DNA from: Polytrichum commune
Lineage: Eukaryota; Streptophyta; Polytrichopsida; Polytrichales; Polytrichaceae
Length of the DNA: 64,000 nt
Assembly (NCBI GenBank): GCA_950295325.1
Contig: OX485804.1
Span: 9,546,001-9,610,000 of the forward strand
Direction: 5' to 3'
The notes under the pieces are model-generated. The model was not told the DNA's origin, searched no databases, and saw only the letters and a list, made by a program, of their open reading frames with translations. Shown here piece by piece: positions 54,750 through 64,000 of the stretch; the first letter of the stretch is position 1, and every line of letters begins with the position of its first letter. Both the position numbers and the translations under genes were made by a program.

Positions 54750-57700
54750 ATGAAGATATCTGTGAAGACGCTGAAAGGGAACCATTTTGATCTCACCGTC
54801 AGCCCTGCGGACACGGTAAAATGATGGTCTTTATGTCGGTTTTGATTTGGTTTTGGTTTTGGTTATGGTTATGTTCACGTGGTTGTGTGAATTGTGTAAT
54901 GTGGATTGGGGAAAATGGGAGGGTAGGGGATGAGATGGCACGTGATTTGTCTGCATGGAGATCATGATGGTGTTCTTGAGGAGGGTATTTTAATAATGCA
55001 TTTTAAGGGTTGAGTGTACTAGTGCATGTGGGAGTGGATGATTGTTTGATGGGTTCTTGCAACGAGGGGTTGTTGCTTTGGTAGAGTGAAGGTGGACATG
55101 TCCAGTAGAATGACAACGTTGGCTTCTAAATTTATTTTCTTAATGTGTAGTCAGGTTTCGAACGTTTGGTTTGAGGAATTAGGTTTAGTAACAAGTGTGG
55201 TTCTGTCAGGGGTAGTGTATATGGGGATTGATTTTAGGGGTGTGCTGTGTATGTGGTGAGGTTAGTTATTGCTGGAAGTGTTGACGGCGGGAAAGTCCAT
55301 TTGAGAAACCTTGATGGATGGAGGGAAAATTGTTATGACCAATTTTTTGTTGGCAGCATATCCAGGTTAGGGTTTGATAGGTTTTGATTGAGAATGTTAG
55401 GTTGCACTCCATTTTTCAGATTTATGAGGCATATGTTTACAGCTGAGGTAGTTCCTGATGATCACAGTAGTTTGCTCATAAGTTGGCATTTGAACGCCCA
55501 GATTTGGGAACTGCTCACCAATTTGTTAGTGCTTGGGAATTATGATGATGAATGTACAGAGTGAGTGCATGCTGATGGTTGATCAGCCATAACCTGATGG
55601 GAGCATGATGGTTCTTTGTTCAGGTCATAAGTGTGAAGAGGCAGATAGAAGATTCTCAAGGCAAAGAATCATTCCCATGTGCACAACAGCTTCTTATTCA
55701 CCAAGGCAAAGTCTTGAAGGATGACACCACGATGGATGATAACAAGGTGTCAGAAAATGGTTTTCTTGTTGTTATGTTGACAAAGGTAATCCAAATTTTG
55801 CACTACAAAATCATGAGCATAATTACTGTATTGCATTGGACTGCATAATCTGTGCCTGGCTGTAATGAGTGCAGTTGGTTTTATTTGCCCCATAACCTCT
55901 CTAGTTGAACTACTCATGGAGTTGGTACATAATCAGACCTCTTGTCTCTGTGGATATTGTTGGGTAATTAAGATTGTAAAGAGTCAATTTCTGGTTGTTA
56001 AGGAGCTGGAGGTGATGTTCTTTGCTCATGCTGCCTGTAGAGGATACAAGTGCATGCTCACATGCGGAACTCAAAGGCAGAAAGAGGTCAATCGTTCCCT
56101 TTTTCTGGTTGTGCTCTTAGTTTTGTTCTGACATTGTATATCCAATATTGTTGGACGAATAGGCAAAGGGTGGAGCTGCTGCACCTCCTCCCACCTCATC
56201 TGTGACTATGCAGGTACTCTTTTATTGCTCCGTATGTTTGGAGGGTTGAATGCACTCTTCACCTCAGAAGCATATGATTTTGAAGCTGGTCAACTACTAA
56301 CTTTGTGTTTTTCTAAAATTAATCTGGGTCTGTCAGGATCAGTCTATTTTAGGTTTGAGCAATCCTTGTATTGTAAAGTGCATGTTTTGCATGAATGATC
56401 TTAGGCCCAAGCACCTGCAGCTGTTGTATCTCCTCCAGCTCCTGCTCCTAGCCCAGCAGCTCCTGCCTCTCCAGCCGCTCCTGTATCTGGCATGTGAGTG
56501 GGCATCCTTCCGGTGTTAAAATTTTGGCCAGAGTTCATGACTGTTGTGATACCTGGAAGTTATATTGTTTCCAATACTCTTATTATACAGTCTATCTCAG
56601 TTTATTAAAGTACTTCCAGACCCAATCCTTCCAGTTTATGAGTGAAATTTAACTGGTTGTGGTACAGAGATGGTCCATTATCAATACTAGGTGGCTATAT
56701 ATGCTGCTTGAATATACACTAAACGCTGTATTAAACTTCTGATTCTGATTTGTTTTATTTACTACCAGGAGGCATCCTGTCCATAGAGAGACTAGGGTAG
56801 CTTGTTCCTGCTCTGTATGTCTAGTAAGTTTCATTGTATTGGGTCGTTATATTGGAACAGCTCCTGCAGCCAATCACGCGTATATTTCTTTTTGAATATT
56901 TATTGAGACATTTCTTTCAATGGACCTCATGCAATGTGTGGCACTTTTGTAGTATGGAAGGGAAAGAGAGAGGGGGATGGGGGGAGAAATAATATGAACA
57001 CAAGGTAGAATCATAGTCTGTCGAAGGACTTGTAATTTTGTCAATCTTTTGCATGTCCTGATCAGAACTTGCTCCATGTTAATTCATAGCATTTCAAAGA
57101 TCACTGGCATTGGCATTCCATAGTCACCATTTTTACACTGCCCCCCTATGGGTAGGTATTTGCTGTATATTGCCCTTTCTCAAGTGGATGACAGCTTGTA
57201 AGACATGAGAGAGGGGGAGAGAGAGAGAGATTGACTGTCAAAAAAGTGTCAACTGTCCTGCATGTCCTCTTCATTAGTTATTCTGAGGCACAAGTTGTTC
57301 ATTACAGAGCTACTTATGGACAGGCTGCTTCAAATCTGGTGGCTGGGACTACTCTGGAAACAACAGTTCAGCAAATCATGGACATGGGTGGCGGAAGCTG
57401 GAATAGGGACACTGTGGTGCATGCATTACGTGCTGCCTTTAACAATCCAGAGAGAGCTGTGGAATACCTCTACTCTGTGAGTGAAAGTTTAAACCGAAGT
57501 TTAATGTCATGAGCTTGTGCAAGTCTCAATAGGCTCCCAAAACGTTCATTAACGAATAGACCTCCTGATGCTAAGCAACTTTATGGTGGAGTTCTTCAGC
57601 CACTTCTGAAAATGAGACAAGAACCTTCTGACAAAGTTGTCTGCTATATATTTTGAATAAAATTCTGGATGATTTTCAATTACCGCTGTGGAAGCTGATC

Positions 57701-60337
57701 ATGGGCATCATCCATGCTGTCATTTGAGTTTGAAGTATTACACCTGTTTTCAATTCTATGTGGTGACATCAGTAGCATTCATTCTCTTGTTGTCTCTCAT
57801 TATATACTTCAGCGGTATGTAAATGTACAGTATATATATATATTACTGTACATACACTTTCATGTAGAAGTAATACTTGTCTTATTTGCAGGGCATCCCA
57901 GAGGCAGCAGAGTTGCCACCTTCTGTAGTCCGTCCACAAGCAGCGGCTCCTGCGGCCACAATCCCCACTGCACCTGCTCAAGCACTTCCAACAGGGCCAA
58001 ATGCAGCACCTCTGGACCTTTTCCCTCAGGTTGGCAATACATACCAATGTTGGACTTACATAAAATTGAATGCATGGCCTTAATACACAATATCAAAAAT
58101 GGTTTCAAAGAGCCCACCTGACTGTTATCAATATTTTACATAGGTTTGAAGGTTCTTTGACGGTATATCGACCCAAATGGTATCAAAATTTCCTCAAATA
58201 CCTGTACCCTACTGGTATTGTAAAAATATAAAATTCTTATTATGTATATCCATGTGGTATCGGAAACAGGTTCTACCAGTCTGGCATTGGTACATATGTG
58301 TAACGTGTAAAGTTCTGTGCAAAGGGACTACACTAAGAATTCTAGTTAATTGAAATAGAACTCAACTCATAAGATAAGGCAAATGTTATATCCAAGCTTA
58401 TGAGTAGTTGGAACTAAGCTAAGATATGGAGAACTCTTTTCTCTGAGGCATGGGGGGAGCTATAGAAGCAGAGCGGAAGCAAGAGGTATTTTAGGATGCT
58501 TTCATGATGTTGCTCTTGAGCTTCATCTCCATAGCTCATGGTTGGGTGGTTCATGCCACGTAAACTCCTGTAATACCCCTCTAGGCTATACGAGTGTGCA
58601 TTATTGTCCAGGGTGAAGGCCAGCTGTCAATATTACTCATCTTTACTGCTGCTACTAGTTATACTGATGGAGGTATACTTCTCCCCTTCACTTGTGTTGT
58701 TTTGAAGTGACATTTGTTAGTACACTGTGATACTGACAATTCAGATGCATTTCCTAGGTTGGGGTGATTATTTAGCAACTTGTTCAAGAAAAAGGTGTGG
58801 TAGTTATTCTCTGGTTGAAGGTGGCATTTGAGACACTTGCATTACCTGGTAACAAGTATTTGGATGCTCACTCTTCTGTGACTTGTTATGCAGGGTATGC
58901 CTGGTTTGGGTGCAGGTGGAGGTGGGGCAGGAGCTCTAGACTTTTTGCGAAACAACCCACAGGTGCTACTTTGGCGTTACCTGTGCTACTATATGTCTCT
59001 CAAATATAATGTCCTGTGTGACAGCATTCAATCTTTAGTGTACATGTGTATCATGGTTTTAGTTTTATACCCTCACCTTCATCACTTTCAGATGTAATAA
59101 TTGCTTACAAAGGTGCATTCTAGTAGCTCACTGAGGTTTGATGCTCGTTGCATGGCAGTTTCAAGCTCTAAGGACAATGGTCCAAGCCAACCCCCAGATT
59201 CTACAGGTATGGTGGATTTATGCAATTCCAGTGTAAAAGTCTTTTGAAGAGGTTCATTTTCACCACATATTTCTCTACAAACTTACAAAATTGAGGATCA
59301 AGGCTGCTTGACTGACCGTAGAGGTTGTTATTGAAATTGTATGATCACAGCCTATGTTGCAAGAGTTGGGAAAGCAGAATCCTGCTCTCCTGCGGCTCAT
59401 CAATGATAATCAAGCAGAATTTTTGCGACTTCTAAATGAGGCTGGGGCTGAAGGTGAAGGGTGAGATGCACTGCCTTTTCTCTTGCCATTTATATATCTT
59501 AAAGTTTGGAAGTGATCTAATCCTATACACTCAAGCAGCATGGACAATGACTGTATTATTGCCAAGGTATAAACTAGCCAATATATAACAGTTAGAACCG
59601 GATAAACTGTTTCTAATTGAAAAACTTGTAAGGATTATGCAGACTATCAATGCCATCCCTTCTAAGGTTAACCCATAGATCACAAAGAATTTACAACCTT
59701 TAAGACCTGTTCTCAAAAGCATTTTTACACAAGGCTGGTTGCTAATGCCATGATTCCAGCAAATGGGTCAAATATGACATAAAATATCAAAAATTCTCCC
59801 TGCTGTTGATTGCTCATCAATGTTTTGAAGTGCAGGGATGTACTAGGACAGCTTGTGGGAGCAATGCCACAATCAATAAATGTCACACCAGAGGAGAGGG
59901 AAGCTATTGATCGGGTTAGTATTATCAATCTGCTGATCTGGAGGAGTGTAGATTTACCACCATCATGTCTCTTCAAACCACCATTGCTAGAGATATTAGA
60001 ATGAGATTAGTGTGATTGTAGGTAATTTTATCATGCTATCATGCTATCTTCATGAATTTTTTCTTATTCTGAAGTTTCCACCACATTGCAGCATGTTAGC
60101 AGTGTCACTTTAGTTGAATACTATAAATGTGTCGAGTATCACTGGCCATTTGTTAGTTGCCCCACAATAGTTTCTTGTTGATTATAATGTGGATATTTGT
60201 TGACATTTTTGTGGCAGTTGGAAGGCATGGGATTCGATAGAGCTTTGGTTATTGAGGCCTTCCTTGCATGCGACAAGAATGAGCAATTGGCTGCCAACTA
60301 TCTGTTGGAGCATGCTGGGGAGTACGAAGATGCTTAA
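54750..60337 (+). CDS. RAD23: RAD23 ubiquitin receptor / nucleotide-excision-repair factor (11 exons)
   Basis: Exons: 54750-54815, 55624-55785, 56163-56213, 56405-56493, 57308-57476, 57892-58029, 58894-58962, 59159-59206, 59351-59460, 59836-59914, 60218-60337, all with GT/AG borders and compatible phases, total 366 residues. Domains: ubiquitin-like ('[10 protein letters not shown]', ~1-76); Pro/Ala-rich linker; UBA1 ('[20 protein letters not shown]', ~135-178); Pro/Ala linker; XPC-binding ('[20 protein letters not shown]', '[12 protein letters not shown]', ~240-300); UBA2 ('[15 protein letters not shown]', ~328-366). RAD23 binds ubiquitinated substrates through its UBA domains, docks on the proteasome through the UBL, and stabilises the XPC/RAD4 damage sensor. 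Length and domain order match plant RAD23 proteins. The splice model was built by eye; every junction keeps the family sequence. Confidence 0.95.
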
Positions 60338-61753
60338 TTGGAGTTACAATCATGTACAATTCACACACTTTTCCCTTTGTTTGTGTACTTTCCAGCACTC
60401 AAACATGGCTCCTCTATAAAATCATCCAGCGCAACTCCGTAACTTTCTTATTTTGGAGTCTCATGAACCAAGATACAGGTGGGTGTTGTGCAGTGAGGTG
60501 GATATGGACAATTGAAACTGCTGGATATTTGGCACCAATTGTATTACGCATGTGGTTGACTTGTTGAGTCCTTAGGGCTCTCATCCATCACAATCTGTGT
60601 TGCTCAAATTTTGTTAAGTTTATAGGGACTTGTAAATTCCAGGCTTCTTATGAGGTTTAGGGGAGCAGAGAAAAGTGCAGCCTTTTAGTCTGACCTCCAG
60701 ACCAATTTCAACGTAGAGGAGCATATTCAGAAACCTGTGATTTGAGCATTACATTGTTTGGACCCATGGTAATAATATGTTCTTGCAGGGTTATTCTGTT
60801 TGGCTAGAGCCAAAAAATTATTTGAATAGAAGGTGGATGTCAGTTGTAGTCTTGATTGGTTTCTCTGGTCTCTTGAATTACTGTCTCACTTTCTCTTCCA
60901 ACTGCTATGACAGTATGCAAGCATGCAGGTTTGTCCTCCAATTTTCTTTTCATGCAGTTGCTTCCAATAAGCGAGAGTGATCTTGAATGGAAGACGCTTA
61001 GCATATCTATTGAAGCCAGTGATGTTGATCTAGCACAGCCTGATTACCTGTTAATTGTAATCTCACCCTCAAACTTAACATTGCTGCACAATTTTATTAC
61101 AACATATTGGACATGGGATCCATGAGAGGTTCTCATTGTAGATCCTCTGTATACAAGTGTATTCATTGTTTATCATCCATGAGCACTTTAATCGAGTCCA
61201 ACTTCAATTGGATCATTTAAGTGTTAGATGATCAACTGCAACACAAAAGCTTTTTAAAATACTGGAAGGCTTTGTAGAATGCCCTAAAAAAATAGATCTA
61301 AAGGCACTCAATTGTCAAATACTTATGACATTACATTCAGCATCATATCTTACCATCTTATTTTTGAGAAAGCAACACACTTAAGAGTTATATTGAGTAT
61401 TTTTCTATGTAATCAAACAGTTGCAAATTACAAACATATTCCCTTAGAAGAAGAATAATCGTATACAGATTGGGAGCTAATTTTTATTTTAAGCATCTCT
61501 ACAGCATTTGTGATCTTCAAAAGCTTGAACCTCAAGATGCTTACGAGGAGCTCATGAAGGCGAATGCAAACTCCTACATGTGTGCTGTTTCATATGTGTT
61601 TCATTGCTCTCTACAAGTAGTTGGCATTTAAATTTCAGATTCAATTTCAATGGGGACTCAAAAGAGTACTCAAAACATATGGCAAAGTAACACTTGAGAT
61701 GAAATCGAAGGGCCACTTATAGATACTCTAAAGCTAAGTAAGCACACACTAAC
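60338..61753. other. Region between convergent genes; RAD23 3' UTR at left
   Basis: Follows the RAD23 stop. A small ORF within has no domain. RAD23 (plus) and the RG-rich gene (minus) end toward each other here, so terminators for both are expected, but none can be pinpointed. Confidence 0.4.
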
Positions 61754-63890
61754 TTAATATTCTTCCCCTTGATAATATGTTGGAGGTCTTGGCTGACCTC
61801 CCATTTGAGGAGCTCTCGGATGACCTCCCATTTGAGGAGCTCTCGGATGACCTCCCATTTGAGGAGCTCTCGGATGACCTCCCATTTGAGGAGCTCTCGG
61901 ATAACCTCCCATTTGAGGAGCTCTTGGATAACCTCCCATTGCTTGTGGTCTAGGTTGTCTTGCCATGGGCCTTGGACCTCCATAACCAGGAGGCATCATC
62001 TCCCCCCTCATGGTAGGCGCCATTCCTCGAGCAGGTGACATTCCTTGACCGGGTGGCATGGGTATCATCGGAGCTTGCCCTCTCATGGGAGCTCCCCCTC
62101 TTCCTCCTCCAACTGGTTGTTGATGATGTGGAGCTACAGCTGCCCGGAGAAGCATATTTGTTGCATTGTCCACTATCATGTCTGCCAGATTTTCATCAGA
62201 TCCTGCACAAGCTCAACTTTTGGGTGATGAAGGCAAACAAGGTTTCATATCCTAGGAGCTCACTTGATGATGCAACATCATTCACATATTGGTGGGCTCG
62301 CAAGAAATGGATTGTGTCTGTTGCATGTCTCCTCTCCTAAAAACAAATTGTGCATATCCCTACATGTGAGTATAATCACACTCCATTAACAAAATTGCCA
62401 ATAGAAACCATAAATAAGCTAATACAACATACAACTACAAGGAGGGCACACTCCCAAAGGTGTTGACGATTAGATCATACAATTCTTTAAAGCCACACAT
62501 TGACTGGAGTAACTTAAAATCCAGAGAGTGAAGCATGACAAACCTTGCTGTCCTCCTTGTCCGGAGCCATCATTAATAATCATAGCACGGGTCTGCTTTA
62601 TCACCTCTCCAGTGATTGCAGCTCCTATGGGGGCCAAGACGGGTATGGCGGCCTTGCCAAAATTTGTTAGGTTTTTCATCATACCCTTCATTTTCTTGGT
62701 CATCTTCGATTTTCCATCTGTGAGTTGCATTTCCACCACTGCTGGCCTTGAGACTGATGCTGCCATGTCTCTTTCCTGGGTATTGTATTGCACTTGCGGA
62801 TAAGCCATAGCTTCATCAACTGGCTCATCGTAATATTGTCCTCCTCCTGTAGGTTGAAAGTCGTAGTAAGGATGATAAGATTGTTCATCATATTGAGGAT
62901 TGTTGGAGGGAGGAGGGACCCCTCTCCCACGAGGACCAACTTGACCTCGGTCCCGACCGCGACCGCGACCTCGACCTTGTTGGTCTTGGTAAGTGTCGTA
63001 TGGAGGGGGCATTGAGTCGTCGCCATTGGACTCTTGCAACCAACTCGTGACACGATCATTTTGTTCCGCACCTGCATAATGAGGATGAACATTGGCCACT
63101 TGTGAGGACCTTCTTGGTATGTACTTTGGGTAGCTTACATCTCTGTAATCGTCGTGTGAAATTGCTTTGTCTTTCTTGCGTCGTCCCTTCTTGTGTTGTT
63201 GTTGCGCTTTTGCATCGTGTGAGCTAGCATCAGAATGTGAGTCATCACAACCTCCATTGACATACTTTTGAGCATGTGCATCTTGACGTTCCACATGAGA
63301 CTCTGAATTGCAAATTACACTTGTTGAGAACTCAAAGCCATGAGCAGCCTGCTCATCCACATCAACCACTTGAGCATACACCTCGCACTCGATGGTTGCC
63401 ATTGTCGTACCATCATAATTATCCTCTTGAGTGGGGACAATGTCCACCTCATTAATTGCGGTATCATCCTCATGCTCAAGGTTTCCTCGAGGCGCAAAAC
63501 TCTCAGGAATTGAAACCTTCAAACCTTCTGTCTCTTGAAAATCCACATGTGCATCTTCAATGTGGACTTCTCGATTATGCTTGTGGTCATCGTTTGGACG
63601 ATTATTCTGCTCAATGGAAGGCAGGTCCTGCACAGGAAGACTTTTAGTCGAAATTGACAGTTCCTTCAAAAGTAATTTTTATGTATTTTGCAATTCAAGT
63701 GTACATATCTTGACCTCAAAATTTAGATTCAAAACTGCATCATAATTGTGATCAGCGGAAACAAACCTGTAATGCAACTTCTGCATTGTAAACTTGTGAA
63801 GCTTCCATGACTAGGGTCCTTTCAAACTCAAGATGTGTAGATTCTCCACTAATGCCTGTGTCCAAATCTTGCTCGGTGGAAGACATGCCC
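61754..63890 (-). CDS. RG/G-rich low-complexity protein, 3' three exons (5' end beyond window)
   Basis: Minus-strand exons 63890-63767 (enters in phase 1), 63627-62544 and 62202-61754 (stop TAA 61756-61754), joined by GT/AG introns with matching phases; ~552 residues visible. The middle exon is acidic and Asp/His/Glu-rich, then has a basic cluster (HKKGRRKKDK), an RG-rich stretch (GRGRGRGRDRG), a Tyr/Pro/Gln-rich segment and a Lys/Met-rich helix (KSKMTKKMKGMMKNL) followed by a hydrophobic Ala/Ile/Val/Gly stretch. The last exon is Pro/Met/Gly/Gln/Arg-rich with five 9-residue repeats GG(Y/H)PRAPQM. I do not recognise the family. RG-rich and prion-like composition suggests RNA binding or condensate behaviour, as inference only. 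Confidence 0.7.
61797..61941 (-). repeat. 27-bp in-frame coding repeats
   Basis: Five near-identical 27-bp units ('ctcccatttgaggagctctc' plus 'ggatgac') encode GG(Y/H)PRAPQM repeats in the last exon of the RG-rich gene. Length is a multiple of three, so copy-number changes keep the frame. Confidence 0.9.
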
Positions 63891-64000
63891 TGCACATAAG
63901 AATACTTTGGTCAAAACTAATCACAATTTTATTTAGGCGAAATGCCACCTAGTTTGACTTCGATCATTATTTAAATATCAAAATCTCGCAAACCCAAATC

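Overview
This is nuclear DNA from a land plant. The evidence is spliced genes with GT/AG introns, a plastid-type Mfd/TRCF helicase with a long N-terminal extension, a plant RAD23 gene, an NLR immune receptor, and many plant-type DNA transposons. A protein kinase fused to NB-ARC-LRR in one intronless reading frame is best known from bryophytes (the moss 'PNL' class). I therefore favour a moss or other bryophyte, but the sequence alone does not prove it.

Layout. 0-5 kb is repeats: a small CACTA-ended MITE (1341-1678) beside a 2.5-kb CACTA transposon (1718-4222) with a perfect 3-bp target duplication. 5.6-8.6 kb is the intronless Mfd/TRCF-like gene (minus), preceded by four ~180-bp tandem repeats and two G-rich tracts. 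10.9-18 kb is repeat-rich: a possible orphan first exon, a pogo/Tigger-like element carrying a broken transposase N-terminus (14260-14900), a tRNA-derived SINE with a 13-bp target duplication (15744-16122), and a minisatellite. 20.0-23.2 kb holds a split minus-strand gene that I resolve into four phase-0 exons. It has one in-frame stop, a weak resemblance to tocopherol-cyclase-like proteins, and a 559-bp hAT-like insertion in its last intron. 24-32 kb is intergenic and contains a 1.38-kb snap-back Mutator-like element, two hairpin MITEs, a possible second large CACTA element and an interspersed repeat seen three times in the window.

32.6-40.95 kb is the centrepiece: one 2797-residue ORF (minus) with an N-terminal helical region, an apparently active kinase, a hydrophobic linker, a complete NB-ARC and about 71 leucine-rich repeats. 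The repeats are encoded by almost identical 72-bp DNA units. Between units the backbone is nearly constant, and variation is concentrated in the predicted concave beta-strand positions. Blocks of 10 and 14 units are duplicated in register.

41.8-46.8 kb holds diverged copies of one or more larger repeats. 48.9-52.6 kb holds a Harbinger-like MITE with an internal 70-nt hairpin, a ~200-bp satellite-like array, and a 1.6-kb TIR element (8-bp target duplication) inserted into that array. 54.75-60.34 kb is RAD23 (plus, 11 exons, 366 residues: UBL, UBA1, XPC-binding, UBA2). 61.75-63.89 kb is the 3' part of a minus-strand gene for an RG-rich, low-complexity protein that runs off the right edge and converges on RAD23.

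Mfd/TRCF and RAD23 both belong to DNA-repair-related families (plastid and nuclear), but they lie ~46 kb apart and nothing suggests a functional cluster. The genes look like independent plant loci in a repeat-rich background.
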